Below, piece after piece: positions 1 through 8,940 of a stretch of 38,395 nt of DNA. The position numbers and the translations under genes were made by a program. The stretch comes from Clostridiales bacterium UBA2432 (GTDB lineage Bacteria > Bacillota > Clostridia > Lachnospirales > Vallitaleaceae). Within the stretch, counting starts at the first letter, position 1, and every line of letters starts with the position of its first letter. The stretch covers positions 38,423-76,817 of the forward strand of contig DDQW01000028.1 of NCBI GenBank assembly GCA_002342805.1, in the 5' to 3' direction. Below the pieces are notes generated by a model, which saw only the letters and a program-made list of their open reading frames with translations, did not search any database and was not told the DNA's origin.

Positions 1-1043
1 TCTTTTCCATTGACATGTCCTTTTATAGTCAAGCCTCCACTACTTTCGCCACCGATAATTGCATCCGTCTCTTGCATTTTGGCTGATACGTATTTAAAAC
101 CGACTGGAACCTCATAGCATTCTTGTCCATGCTTTTGGGCAATGGCATCCAGTAGATGGGTCGTCGCGATGTTTCGTACAACACCACCTTGCCATTTTTT
201 ATACTCGAGAAGGTAATTATAAAGCAGGGCCATAATCTTATTAGGGTGAATAAAATCACCTAACTCATCGATAATACCTAATCGGTCTGCGTCGCCGTCG
301 GTTCCAATACCTAAGTCGTAGTTTTTTTCGACGACAAAGTCACTGAGTCGGGTGAGTGTCTGTGCACTTGGTGACGGCAATCGTCCACCAAACATGGTGT
401 CATGACGATCATGAATCACATCGACATCACAGCGGGCCGACATTAAAATCGTCTGTAAGGATGTCTTTGATACTCCAAACATGGGATCAAGAAGTATCTT
501 CAAATGTTTGTTTCGGATTGCCTTTACATTAAGCATACTAAGGATGGTATCTATATAATCATTGAAGGGACTGATTAAATGTATTTTTCCTTCACTAAGT
601 CCTTCATCATAAGTAGATCTATTTATATCTTCATCACGTAACATATTTGCTTTTAATTCAATACGATCGGTGACCGTCACATCCGAATCGCGACCTTCTC
701 GAACAAAAACTTTGATTCCATTGTATTCTGCCGGGTTATGGCTAGCTGTTACTGCCATTCCATAGGCACATTTGTACTGTTCAACCGCATACATAATAAT
801 CGGCGTCGGGGCTTCTGTATCAATTAGCCATACACAAATATTATTTCCTGCAAAAACTTCACTCAGCCAATGCGCAGATCGATTGGATAAGAAGCGTCGG
901 TCATAACCAATAACAATACCTGCCTCTGCTACATTTTCATCCTTCATCATATTAACCACCGCTTGTGCAATACGCTCAATATTTTCCAGTGTAAATTCAT
1001 CACCAATAATTGCTCGCCAGCCACCTGTTCCAAACTTTATCAT
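1..1043 (-). CDS. Phosphoglucomutase/phosphomannomutase, 3' end beyond window
   Basis: The first 347 residues of an alpha-D-phosphohexomutase, which interconverts hexose 1- and 6-phosphates in the cytoplasm. The frame is open to the window edge, so the C-terminal part of a family protein of roughly 470-500 residues is missing. Visible motifs are the start GTGGWR at residues 5-10, the phosphoserine loop TASHNP with Ser101, the metal-binding loop DGDADR at 249-254 and the sugar-specificity loop GGESSGG near 331-337, so domains 1 to 3 are present. The ATG is preceded by AGGTGA, and the stop of the upstream permease gene lies 8 bp away, so it is the fourth gene of the transporter operon. The pairing suggests that the imported sugar yields a hexose 1-phosphate, but no phosphorylase is visible. 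Whether glucose or mannose phosphate is preferred cannot be decided here. Confidence 0.93.
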   Translation of the reverse strand, partial: MIKFGTGGWRAIIGDEFTLENIERIAQAVVNMMKDENVAEAGIVIGYDRRFLSNRSAHWLSEVFAGNNICVWLIDTEAPTPIIMYAVEQYKCAYGMAVTASHNPAEYNGIKVFVREGRDSDVTVTDRIELKANMLRDEDINRSTYDEGLSEGKIHLISPFNDYIDTILSMLNVKAIRNKHLKILLDPMFGVSKTSLQTILMSARCDVDVIHDRHDTMFGGRLPSPSAQTLTRLSDFVVEKNYDLGIGTDGDADRLGIIDELGDFIHPNKIMALLYNYLLEYKKWQGGVVRNIATTHLLDAIAQKHGQECYEVPVGFKYVSAKMQETDAIIGGESSGGLTIKGHVNGK

Positions 1044-1051
1044 GATTTCAC

Positions 1052-1876
1052 CTAGCCTTTCACTGCTCCTGATGTCATACCTTCAATAATAAACTGTTGT
1101 GCAAAAATATATACAAGTACAATCGGAATAACGATAATCGCAATCACCGCTGCCATTAAGCCATAATCTGTTCCATATTGGGAACTAATATCTGTTAATA
1201 GAACATTAATGGGCATTTTATCTCTTGTCCGAAGGATAATTAATGCTGAAAACAAATCATTATAGGACCACAAAAAAACGAATATAGCTACTGCCGCTAA
1301 AGAGGGTTTTGTAATCGGCAAGACGATTTTTTTGAACACTTGAAAGGATGAACAACCTTCAATAAAGGCCGCTTCTTCCATTTCAATAGGAATGGTACTC
1401 ATATAGGATGTAAGTACAGAAATGGTAAAGGCTAAATTTCCGGCAATCTGTGGAAGAATCAGTCCTAAATGATTATTAAACAGATTCAATCTCAACAAAA
1501 TCCCAAAAACGGGTACAATAGTTGCAAAAATAGGAATCATTAACGAGGATATAATCAACCCTTGAATAATCACTTTGCTTTTAAAACGAAAGCGGGCTAA
1601 GGTATATGCTGCCAACGAACCAAACAGTAGTACGAAAAACACAACAGATACCGAGATAATTAAGGAATTGACGTATCCTTGCAATATATTGTTTTCAAGC
1701 GCTGTTTGATAGTTTTCTAAAAAAAAGCGTTGGGGAAGCGAAAACGAATCCATAATTATCTCTTGTGTATCTTTAAATGAATTCAAAACAACCCATATGA
1801 GTGGATAGATTGTTGTCAACGCCCACAGGGCTAATACGCTATACATAAGTATTGACAAAACTCTATTTTTTTTCAT
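1052..1876 (-). CDS. Carbohydrate ABC transporter permease, MalG type
   Basis: A 274-residue inner-membrane permease of a CUT1-type sugar importer. It has about six hydrophobic segments and the cytoplasmic EAA loop EEAAFIEGCSSFQVF followed by KIVLPITKP, the site that docks the ATPase. It ends in the family-typical GAVKG. It partners with the MalF-type permease whose gene stops 17 bp upstream and with the lipoprotein encoded before that. No ATPase gene is in the operon; members of this family commonly share one MsmX/UgpC-type ATPase encoded elsewhere. The ATG has a GAGGA-type ribosome binding site. The substrate cannot be read from the sequence. Confidence 0.93.
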   Translation of the reverse strand: MKKNRVLSILMYSVLALWALTTIYPLIWVVLNSFKDTQEIIMDSFSLPQRFFLENYQTALENNILQGYVNSLIISVSVVFFVLLFGSLAAYTLARFRFKSKVIIQGLIISSLMIPIFATIVPVFGILLRLNLFNNHLGLILPQIAGNLAFTISVLTSYMSTIPIEMEEAAFIEGCSSFQVFKKIVLPITKPSLAAVAIFVFLWSYNDLFSALIILRTRDKMPINVLLTDISSQYGTDYGLMAAVIAIIVIPIVLVYIFAQQFIIEGMTSGAVKG

Positions 1877-1893
1877 GTTCTTCCTCTTTTCTC

Positions 1894-2763
1894 TTAATAC
1901 GTAAATTCTTCTTGTCGAAATACACGATTCACAATAAATGAAACAATCAAACCAATCGCAACGATAACAACTGAAATCGAGGCTCCATAACCAAATGCTT
2001 CATCGATAAATGTTTTTTGATACATATACAAGCCAAGAACTTGGGATGCATTTAAGGGTCCTCCGTTTGTGATTACAAGGACAAGATCAAAAACTTTCAA
2101 AGTTCCTGTGATTGCTAAGACTAAACATGTAATCAAGACGTTACGAATCAGTGGGATTGTAATATAAATCAGTTTCTTAAAACCTGTTACACCATCAAGC
2201 ATGGCTGATTCATAGAGGGATTTGGGAATTTGTTTAATTGCTGTTAACATCAATACAAAGTAAAAGCCAATGTATTGCCAAATCGTAGGAATAGCGATGA
2301 TTTCCAAGGCTGCTTCAACCGACTTCCACACCCGTGCTTCGCCACCAAAGTTAATAATGATGTTATTGAGTAGCCCACCATCATACGCGTAGAAAAGATT
2401 GAACATCATTCCAATCGCTGTTGCCGAGATGACAATCGGAAAGAAAAATACCGTTTGAAAAAACCGATCGCCTTTAGGAATACTATTGACTAGTACCGCT
2501 AGAATCAGCGCGACACCAAGTTCAAAAATCACAACATAAAACATTAATACAAATGTATTTTTAATTGCCACATGTATCGTCTGATCATCTAACATTCGAC
2601 GATAATTATCTATGCCTATAAACGCTGAATTAATATAACCATCCGATGCGTAAAAACTCTTTATGATATTCATAAAAAACGGATAGAATAAAAATACAGT
2701 CATAAAAAGCAGGGCCGGAAACAAAAAAAGCGTGATCGTTTTTTTATTTTCATATAATTTCAT
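1894..2763 (-). CDS. Carbohydrate ABC transporter permease, MalF type
   Basis: A 289-residue permease, the second membrane half of the importer. An N-terminal hydrophobic segment (about residues 10-30) is followed by five more, and the EAA loop reads YESAMLDGVTGFKKL then ITIPLIRN. It sits between the lipoprotein gene (stop 88 bp upstream, with a hairpin in the gap) and the MalG-type gene. The start is supported by AAGGGGT six bases before the ATG. The hairpin upstream probably lowers permease expression relative to the binding protein, a common arrangement in these operons. Confidence 0.93.
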   Translation of the reverse strand: MKLYENKKTITLFLFPALLFMTVFLFYPFFMNIIKSFYASDGYINSAFIGIDNYRRMLDDQTIHVAIKNTFVLMFYVVIFELGVALILAVLVNSIPKGDRFFQTVFFFPIVISATAIGMMFNLFYAYDGGLLNNIIINFGGEARVWKSVEAALEIIAIPTIWQYIGFYFVLMLTAIKQIPKSLYESAMLDGVTGFKKLIYITIPLIRNVLITCLVLAITGTLKVFDLVLVITNGGPLNASQVLGLYMYQKTFIDEAFGYGASISVVIVAIGLIVSFIVNRVFRQEEFTY

Positions 2764-2808
2764 TTTATTACCCCTTTTTATAATTTATTACTTTTTAAAG
2801 ATAAAATT

Positions 2809-2844
2809 AAAGCAGCATGGCGATATAGATCGATATGCTGCTTT
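2809..2844 (-). terminator. Intra-operon hairpin between binding protein and permease
   Basis: A perfect 10-bp inverted repeat (AAAGCAGCAT and ATGCTGCTTT) encloses 16 bases that hold a further small stem (CGAT/ATCG). On the transcribed minus strand it is followed by a weak T-rich stretch (TTTAATTTTATC). It lies in the 88-bp gap after the lipoprotein gene. It probably acts as a partial terminator or an mRNA-stabilising stem that keeps binding protein in excess over permease. Confidence 0.6.
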
Positions 2845-2851
2845 AGTTTTT

Positions 2852-4204
2852 TTAACGACCTTGAATATTTTTGACTTCTTCTAATACTTCAATCGCGGTT
2901 CTCTCACCAAATGCGATGAAAGGAACTCCTTCTTTTACTATGTAGTTAAAGGCTTCTGGTTTTAGACGAGAATCAATTGGCATGCTAAGGCCTTTTGCTT
3001 GTGCTGCCATTTTATGACCGTCTAAGGCCACTTGACTAAGACCTTCAACCGTTACGGGAGCACTTGGTGTTCCACCATTAGCTGCAGCAATTTCTTTAAT
3101 GGCTTCTGCTGACGTTAGGTGTTTTACTAAATCAACAACCACTTCTTGCTTGGATACATCATCATAGGATCGTCTTGAAATATAGTATCCACTAGAATAT
3201 CCTGCAACAATTGAGGTTGGGTCTTTTGAACCACCTGGCGCTGTTGGCATAGGCATAACCGTCATTTTTGCTTGTAATTCTTCATCACAACCACCGATAA
3301 ACCAAGAACCTTCGAAAATCATGGCTGCCTTTCCTTGACGGAATAAGTTTTGAGATGCTTCAATCTCCATTGCAATAGCATCTGCGCTAAATGCATTCAT
3401 ATCATGGAATTCTTTGATATGCGTCAATCCATCAACCCATGATTGGGGAATATCACCGTCAAGAACGTCTTGATGACCTTCAACACCTGCTTGAGCTAAT
3501 ACAAAATGTTCAATTAAATAATGAGATTGAGCAATCGGTCCTGCAATCGGTGTTATTCCATTTTCACTAAGAACTTCAATCGCTGTCGTTAAATTTTCCC
3601 AAGTTGTTGGTAATTCAAGGTCATATTGGTCAAAAAGTTCCGTATTGACAAACAATCCTTCATAAAAACCTGTCATAGGAAGCGCATAAAGCTTTCCGTC
3701 AAACTCACGAACAGAGTCAAGAATACTTTCTGAAATATCTCCACCAACTTCCGGATACGTTTCGCGTACTTCTTCATAGGGTACAACACTTCCGCTCTCG
3801 ATAATCCCTTTTGCATCGGCTCCGGTATAGAAGAAGGTAATATCGGCTTCATTTCCTGTTGAAAAGTCTGTTTTGACTGCTGTTCTAAACTCATCACCAA
3901 CTGATGTCATGGATTCATTAATAATGGTTACATTGGGATTGGCATCCATAAAATCTTTTAGCTGTTGTTCAAATACTTCTGTCGATGGATCCGTTCCTCC
4001 GAACATTGTCACAATTCTAAGTTCAACATCATTTGTAGTTTCACTTGATTGTGATTCATCTGAATCACTCGTATCATTGGTGGTATCCCCGGCATCTGAT
4101 GCAGCGCCACTTGAGTTGCCTGTGTCCGTTTCTGTTTGACCACATCCTACAAACAAGGATGTCATCAGTGCTACCATAAGTAATAGTGCTAATAATTTTT
4201 TCAT
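2852..4204 (-). CDS. Extracellular sugar-binding lipoprotein (SBP family 1)
   Basis: A 450-residue solute-binding protein anchored to the outer face of the membrane. The signal peptide ends in a lipobox with the lipidated cysteine at residue 21 (FVGCGQ), followed by a Ser/Thr/Asp/Glu-rich linker to about residue 60 and then an SBP_bac_1 fold beginning ELRIVTMFGG. It delivers sugar to the two permeases encoded downstream. The ATG has GGGAGG nine bases upstream, and a promoter with a repeated operator-like array lies just before it. Its position right after the histidine kinase/response regulator pair indicates control by that pair. The ligand is unknown. Confidence 0.92.
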   Translation of the reverse strand: MKKLLALLLMVALMTSLFVGCGQTETDTGNSSGAASDAGDTTNDTSDSDESQSSETTNDVELRIVTMFGGTDPSTEVFEQQLKDFMDANPNVTIINESMTSVGDEFRTAVKTDFSTGNEADITFFYTGADAKGIIESGSVVPYEEVRETYPEVGGDISESILDSVREFDGKLYALPMTGFYEGLFVNTELFDQYDLELPTTWENLTTAIEVLSENGITPIAGPIAQSHYLIEHFVLAQAGVEGHQDVLDGDIPQSWVDGLTHIKEFHDMNAFSADAIAMEIEASQNLFRQGKAAMIFEGSWFIGGCDEELQAKMTVMPMPTAPGGSKDPTSIVAGYSSGYYISRRSYDDVSKQEVVVDLVKHLTSAEAIKEIAAANGGTPSAPVTVEGLSQVALDGHKMAAQAKGLSMPIDSRLKPEAFNYIVKEGVPFIAFGERTAIEVLEEVKNIQGR

Positions 4205-4263
4205 TGTGTTCCTCCCTTTACAGATATAATATTTAGTAACATTTACTGTACCTATATATTAAC

Positions 4264-4292
4264 ATCCTATTTGGTAAATTTTAAGAAGTCAA
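4264..4292 (-). promoter_or_regulatory. Sigma-A-type promoter of transporter operon 1
   Basis: On the minus strand a -35 element TTGACT (4287-4292) and a -10 element TAGGAT (4264-4269) are separated by exactly 17 bp, about 60-85 bp before the lipoprotein start codon. The TCTTGT repeats directly abut the -35 box, as expected for an activator site. Confidence 0.6.
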
Positions 4293-4359
4293 TCTTGTTG
4301 TTTCTTGTCTATTCTTGTACAATTGCACAATTTCAGACAATCGAATTGTATTTTCTTGT
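4293..4359. promoter_or_regulatory. Helically phased TCTTGT repeats, probable response-regulator site
   Basis: On the plus strand TCTTGT occurs at 4293-4298, 4303-4308 and 4313-4318, a strict 10-bp period, and again at 4354-4359, 41 bp (about four turns) further. Read on the minus strand these are ACAAGA boxes ending next to the -35 element of the transporter promoter. A TACAATT/AATTGTA inverted repeat lies between the third and fourth boxes. AraC-type regulators bind direct repeats on one DNA face, so the neighbouring YesN-like regulator is the natural candidate. Confidence 0.5.
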
Positions 4360-4375
4360 GTTTTTCGTATAGTTC

Positions 4376-5197
4376 TTAGGCATAGTGGGTATTTCTATAT
4401 TGGTTGGGAGTAACACCCGCATACTTTTTGAATGTTTTTGTAAAATAAGGCGTATCTGTATATCCCACACGTTCACTTATTTCATATACTTTATACTGCG
4501 TCTCGATGAGAAGACGTTTTGCTTCTTGAATTCGTATTTCATTGAGAAGCTGGACAAAGGAATTATCCAATTCTTGTTTAAGTATTTTACACAAATACCA
4601 TGTACTAATCATCAAATGGTCTGCAACTTCTTGAAGGTCTAGCTTATGGCTATAATTTTCTTTCATATAATTAATGGCTTGAACCGCTAAATACTTTAGT
4701 CTAGATTCGCTTTCATCCTCGTCTTGCTTAGATTCATCCGGCTTATCCTCAAACACATTGATAGTTTCTATAAGTTTTTGCCGTAAACGTGTAAGGTCTT
4801 CTTCTTTAGAATGTTCATCATCAAGTTGCATCATTGCTTCAATGACGGCTGACTTTATATCTTCAATATTCGTTGGCTTCAATAAATACTTCATAACGCC
4901 AAGTTCAATTGCCTTTTGTGCATAATCAAACTCACGATAACTTGTAAGTACAATAAACTTGGTCTCTTTCGTCACTGTTTTTAACTTTTCAATCATTTGT
5001 AAGCCATCCAGTTTGGGCATACGAATATCACTAATCACAATATCCGGTTGTAAGTCTGCAATAATTGCCAAACCTTCCTCCCCATTTTTAGCTGTTCCAC
5101 AGACGCTACAATTAATCTCTTCCCATGGAACAAGTTCTTTTAATCCTTTTACAACCATTGGTTCATCATCAATAATAAATATTTGATATTTTCCCAT
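4376..5197 (-). CDS. YesN-like response regulator, receiver plus AraC DNA-binding domain
   Basis: A 273-residue cytoplasmic transcription factor. The N-terminal receiver has the acidic pair Asp10/Asp11, the phosphoacceptor Asp57 in VISDIRMPK and the conserved Lys107 in YLLKP. After a charged linker (about 140-165) comes an AraC-type double helix-turn-helix from about 170 to the end, with the signature ending YFTKTFKKYAGVTPNQYR. The kinase gene stops 9 bp upstream, so the two form a classical sensor-regulator pair. The sugar transporter operon that starts about 170 bp downstream, with its TCTTGT repeats, is the likely target. Confidence 0.93.
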   Translation of the reverse strand: MGKYQIFIIDDEPMVVKGLKELVPWEEINCSVCGTAKNGEEGLAIIADLQPDIVISDIRMPKLDGLQMIEKLKTVTKETKFIVLTSYREFDYAQKAIELGVMKYLLKPTNIEDIKSAVIEAMMQLDDEHSKEEDLTRLRQKLIETINVFEDKPDESKQDEDESESRLKYLAVQAINYMKENYSHKLDLQEVADHLMISTWYLCKILKQELDNSFVQLLNEIRIQEAKRLLIETQYKVYEISERVGYTDTPYFTKTFKKYAGVTPNQYRNTHYA

Positions 5198-5206
5198 ATC
5201 TTCTCC

Positions 5207-6985
5207 TTAGTCTGTCAATGTGTCTGAAATCTCCGGAAAACAAATCGTGATTGTTGTTCCATGGTTTTCACAACTTTCAATCTTTATTTTTGCACCATCG
5301 CCATAAATCAGTTGTATTCGCCTAAATACATTTTGAAGACCAACACTTGCACCTTCACCTTTTTTCATATCGATAGTCTCTTTTTCTTCATGAATCATAC
5401 TTTGGATTTTTTTATATTGGATTTCATTCATCCCGCTTCCATTATCTCGTATCTTAAATACCAAACGTCCATCTTCTTTTTTTCCAATAAGTTCAATGAG
5501 TCCTTCACCAATAGGTTCTATTCCGTGTTTAACCGCATTCTCAAGCAACGGTTGTAAAATAAGTTTGGGAATAAGGGCGTCTTCAATCTCAGGATCAATA
5601 TTTTGATGATATTTTAGACTTTCTGAATAGCGCATTTGAATCAAATACATATATTGATTCACATATCCAACTTCTTCTTTAACCGGAATTAATTTGCGCT
5701 TTGACCGATTCGTTGATGCATCCATAAGTTTAGATAATGCTTGAATCATTAGAGCAATGTCGTTCTCTCCCGCTAACTGCGCCCGCCAATTAATGGACTC
5801 AAGCGTATTATATAAAAAATGGGGGTTGATTTGTTCTTGAAGCGCTGAAATTTCCGCATCTTTTTTGGCCAATTCTTTGACATATACATCACTGACTAAG
5901 CGATTAATGTTTTGTGTCATCTTATTAAAAGCATGATAAACAAGGCCAAATTCATCGTGTCTGTTTTCCGGTATTTTCACATCCAAAGCCCCCCGTTCGA
6001 AGGCTTTCATTTTTGATGTCAACTCTTTCATTGGCTTTAATATAGTACGAAAAAGAAAGTATGCCATTAAGGCAAAAAAAGGAACCATTGCCAAATATAG
6101 AATAATAACTAGTCGTATGACTTTTTTAGAATCCTGCATTAGCATCTCAGAAGATACAAGCGTAATTAAGGATAAATCCAATGTTGGAATTTGGTCCGTA
6201 ATAATATAGTACTCCTCTTGTCCCTTCGTCTGGGTATAAAACCCAGGATTCTCTAAGCTAAATTCTTGGCTAAGAACTTTATGGACTTCACTTACCCTTC
6301 CTTTATTAGCAATCACGCGAGAATCCTTGGAATATAAGTAAATCGATTCGTCTGTCTGGATATTAATGTTGTCCAAAATATTTTCTAAATATTCCGGATC
6401 AATACGATAATACATCATGGCAATGGGTTTAAAGTTATCCTTATGGAGCAACAATTGTGTTAAATACACATTAAACTGCCCATCTTCATACCTTGTATAA
6501 AACTGGGTTTTTACACTATTTTTCGCCAAGTTGGCCATGTCTTGAACCGGTATGTCATTTCCACTGATAAGTCCTGCTTCTTTTGTATAATATACGTGTT
6601 GACCACTTGTATAAAAGTAAAGTCCTCCTAAATCATAGTTTTTTCTGGCAAAGACAATCGTGCTTAAGTAGGACTTAATGTCGCGAATGAGATCAAACAT
6701 CTCAAGTGAATTTTCTTCGACGTTGGGTTGTTTTACAATAACTGCATTAAATGTCGGATCTTGCAACATATATCGAACGGATTCTTTCATGTCTTCAAGT
6801 TCGCCACTAATCGAGGACGTGACATGGCTCATATTGCTCTGGGCATAGGCAACAAAGCGTTCCTTAATAATGTTGTTATAATTATAAGACGCCATAATGG
6901 CCAAGACAAGCATCGGCAAAATTGATACACAAATAATTAATACAATTATTTTTGATTTTAGCGATATGGTTTTCATACGCTTCAT
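5207..6985 (-). CDS. YesM-like sensor histidine kinase
   Basis: A 592-residue membrane sensor kinase. Transmembrane segments at about 13-33 and 289-312 bracket an extracytoplasmic Cache-like sensor domain of about 255 residues. A HAMP linker (about 313-365) follows, then a His_kinase-type domain with phosphoacceptor His389 in QEQINPHFLYNTLESI, and an HATPase with Asn483 in the N box (LLENAVKHG) and the G1 loop DNGSGM at 514-519. It should autophosphorylate and pass phosphate to the regulator encoded 9 bp downstream. Kinases of this family often sense a sugar or a sugar-bound binding protein. AAGGAG precedes the ATG. Confidence 0.93.
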   Translation of the reverse strand: MKRMKTISLKSKIIVLIICVSILPMLVLAIMASYNYNNIIKERFVAYAQSNMSHVTSSISGELEDMKESVRYMLQDPTFNAVIVKQPNVEENSLEMFDLIRDIKSYLSTIVFARKNYDLGGLYFYTSGQHVYYTKEAGLISGNDIPVQDMANLAKNSVKTQFYTRYEDGQFNVYLTQLLLHKDNFKPIAMMYYRIDPEYLENILDNINIQTDESIYLYSKDSRVIANKGRVSEVHKVLSQEFSLENPGFYTQTKGQEEYYIITDQIPTLDLSLITLVSSEMLMQDSKKVIRLVIILYLAMVPFFALMAYFLFRTILKPMKELTSKMKAFERGALDVKIPENRHDEFGLVYHAFNKMTQNINRLVSDVYVKELAKKDAEISALQEQINPHFLYNTLESINWRAQLAGENDIALMIQALSKLMDASTNRSKRKLIPVKEEVGYVNQYMYLIQMRYSESLKYHQNIDPEIEDALIPKLILQPLLENAVKHGIEPIGEGLIELIGKKEDGRLVFKIRDNGSGMNEIQYKKIQSMIHEEKETIDMKKGEGASVGLQNVFRRIQLIYGDGAKIKIESCENHGTTITICFPEISDTLTD

Positions 6986-7004
6986 AGTATTCTCCTTAAA
7001 TTTG

Positions 7005-7034
7005 AAAAAAAAGACCCTACTTAAAAGTAACGTC
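7005..7034 (-). terminator. Terminator after the DUF5317 gene
   Basis: On the minus strand an imperfect stem (GAC...GTC enclosing TACTT/AAGTA around a short TT loop, 7013-7034) is followed at once by eight T residues (7005-7012). It lies between the DUF5317 stop and the kinase start and would separate the HD-GYP operon from the kinase operon. The stem is short and contains a mismatch. Confidence 0.5.
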
Positions 7035-7052
7035 CATTTTGTGTTTAACTTA

Positions 7053-7571
7053 TTATTTTTCCTCTTGTTCCGCTTGTGTTTGCATACCTTGTTGGATTAA
7101 ATGAAAGACACCGAAAACTATAAAAAAATCACCCATGCTCATGACCCGAGTTGATAGCCTAGGTATATCAATAATGAAAATATCTGCTAATAGCCAAAGG
7201 TTTGTCGTTTCTGTTAATAGTGCATGCCCTCGGTCAAAAATTCCTTCCGCATAATCCGGGAGTTTTACCGGCATTTTCCCATTATTTAGGGCGATAACTA
7301 AGCCATTTAAAAAGGTGCCCATTCCCATAAACCACATACCGAAAAAATGTCGATTACGATAACAAACATATATAATTAACAGGTAGCTTCCAACATGCAT
7401 GAAAAAAAATCCGCTTTCAGGAATAGATTCAAGGGCAAAAGAAATTGTTTGTAGGGCAAAGGCAACCATAAACAGATACCAATATTGAATCGTAACATTT
7501 TCTAGATTTTTTATCTTTCCTCTTCGCATATATCCAAAAAGCATTGCAAGAATAATCCCTTCAAATATCAT
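7053..7571 (-). CDS. DUF5317 family integral membrane protein
   Basis: A 172-residue multi-pass membrane protein recognisable as DUF5317 by its N-terminal MIFEGIILAMLFGY, a central segment with NGLVIALNNGKMPV and a late segment beginning RLSTRVMSMGDFFI. About five hydrophobic helices are visible. The biochemical function of the family is unknown to me. Its ATG overlaps the stop of the HD-GYP gene by 4 bp (ATGA), so the two are translationally coupled and probably work together at the membrane. Confidence 0.85.
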   Translation of the reverse strand: MIFEGIILAMLFGYMRRGKIKNLENVTIQYWYLFMVAFALQTISFALESIPESGFFFMHVGSYLLIIYVCYRNRHFFGMWFMGMGTFLNGLVIALNNGKMPVKLPDYAEGIFDRGHALLTETTNLWLLADIFIIDIPRLSTRVMSMGDFFIVFGVFHLIQQGMQTQAEQEEK

Positions 7572-8905
7572 GCTTCATTGACCCTTTCTGCATTCGCTTG
7601 CACTTCCTTTAATTCATTGATTTCCAAAAGTTCTCCCTCTGATTCTCCTATCTCATAGCCCGGACGTAAGAGAACGTCGTCAACAAAGCATTGAACCACT
7701 TGCGGATGAAATTGAGTCCCGGCATTGTCAATCAACTCTTGAATGGCATGTTCTTTACTAAAGGCTTTCCGATAAGGCCGTTCCGATGTCATGGCATCAA
7801 AACTGTCGGCAATCATTAATATTGAAGCTTCCACACTGATCTGATCACCGGCTAGTTGATTCGGATAACCTTTACCATCATAACGTTCATGATGCTGAAT
7901 GATAATCAGTGAGATTTTGCGTAAGGAGTGTACACTTCCGATAATATGTCCGCCAATACTGGCATGATCTTGAATTCTTCGATATTCTTCATCCGTAAGT
8001 TTACCGGCTTTATTTAATATATCATCCGGAATTCCGATTTTTCCAATATCATGTAATAGGGCCGCTTTATCAATGGTATCTATTTGGTGGGGGCTTAATT
8101 TATATGCTTTTGCAATATCCTTGGCATATTGTTGAACTCGACCCGTATGCCCACCTGTATAAGCATCCTTTGCATGAAGAGCTTCATTTAAAGCATGAAT
8201 AGTATCGATTGCCATACGCTGGGAATCATAATAAAGTTTAAAGGAATATCTTGCAAGTAGAATTGGAATAAATAAAATCACGACAATGGACTTTCCATAG
8301 GTATAATCTGCAAAAACCAAGAAAATACCAAGTGTTCCTATGGCCAAAGAATTCATATATGACCCAAAAATATCTTTCAAAATATCTCGCGCTTTAATAT
8401 CATCAAACTGAATCGAAAAATATTGGAGAAGAATAAACCCATTGATTAACTCTTCAACAGCTAATGCCACTAGCATAATAAGTGCAAAAATAATAATATT
8501 AAATGGTCCTTGATACAGTTGAAAAAGGACACTCGATAAGGCCATTGCTAAGGATATATTAAAAATATTAAATGCCATTTTATAAGGTGCTGTATTCAAA
8601 AGGTGCTTACGCTTATCATTTACCTCAGGAAAGCATAACAATGTTCCTATTGTAACAATTACCATCACATCAAAAGGTGTACCAATAATGGCTGTATAAA
8701 GATAAATAGCTGTTCCAACAGACGTAGTTGTCCCTACCGATGATATCACTACAAAAGATTCTGCAATAATAGCTAGGACTGCCCAAAACAAGAGCTGCCT
8801 CCAGTCACTCATTCCAAACTCTTGATAAAAAACATATGCCATAATAACATATATAATGCCTAATATAGTATTTAATATCCTTGTTTTTTTATGTTGTGCA
8901 TTCAT
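7568..8905 (-). CDS. Membrane-bound HD-GYP protein, probable c-di-GMP phosphodiesterase
   Basis: A 445-residue protein with an N-terminal membrane domain of about six or seven helices (residues 10-222) and a C-terminal HD-GYP domain (about 235-420). Visible metal and signature residues are GGHTGRV at 251-257, HDIGK with His285/Asp286, DHASIGGHII near 313-322 and HHERYDGKGYP at 338-348, with the GYP triplet at 346-348. This set is what active family members carry, so hydrolysis of c-di-GMP is the predicted reaction. The membrane domain presumably senses an unknown signal. AAGGAG lies eight bases before the ATG. It is followed by the overlapping DUF5317 gene and preceded by a long leader with a micro-ORF. 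Confidence 0.9.
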   Translation of the reverse strand: MNAQHKKTRILNTILGIIYVIMAYVFYQEFGMSDWRQLLFWAVLAIIAESFVVISSVGTTTSVGTAIYLYTAIIGTPFDVMVIVTIGTLLCFPEVNDKRKHLLNTAPYKMAFNIFNISLAMALSSVLFQLYQGPFNIIIFALIMLVALAVEELINGFILLQYFSIQFDDIKARDILKDIFGSYMNSLAIGTLGIFLVFADYTYGKSIVVILFIPILLARYSFKLYYDSQRMAIDTIHALNEALHAKDAYTGGHTGRVQQYAKDIAKAYKLSPHQIDTIDKAALLHDIGKIGIPDDILNKAGKLTDEEYRRIQDHASIGGHIIGSVHSLRKISLIIIQHHERYDGKGYPNQLAGDQISVEASILMIADSFDAMTSERPYRKAFSKEHAIQELIDNAGTQFHPQVVQCFVDDVLLRPGYEIGESEGELLEINELKEVQANAERVNEA

Positions 8906-8940
8906 CCGCTAATCTCCTTATACAAAGCCGGCATATTTTA

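Noticed and set aside
3873..4139. 88-codon plus-strand ORF opposite the sugar-binding protein
   Set aside because: Antisense to a clear lipoprotein gene, no ribosome binding site, low-complexity composition mirroring the Ser/Thr linker.
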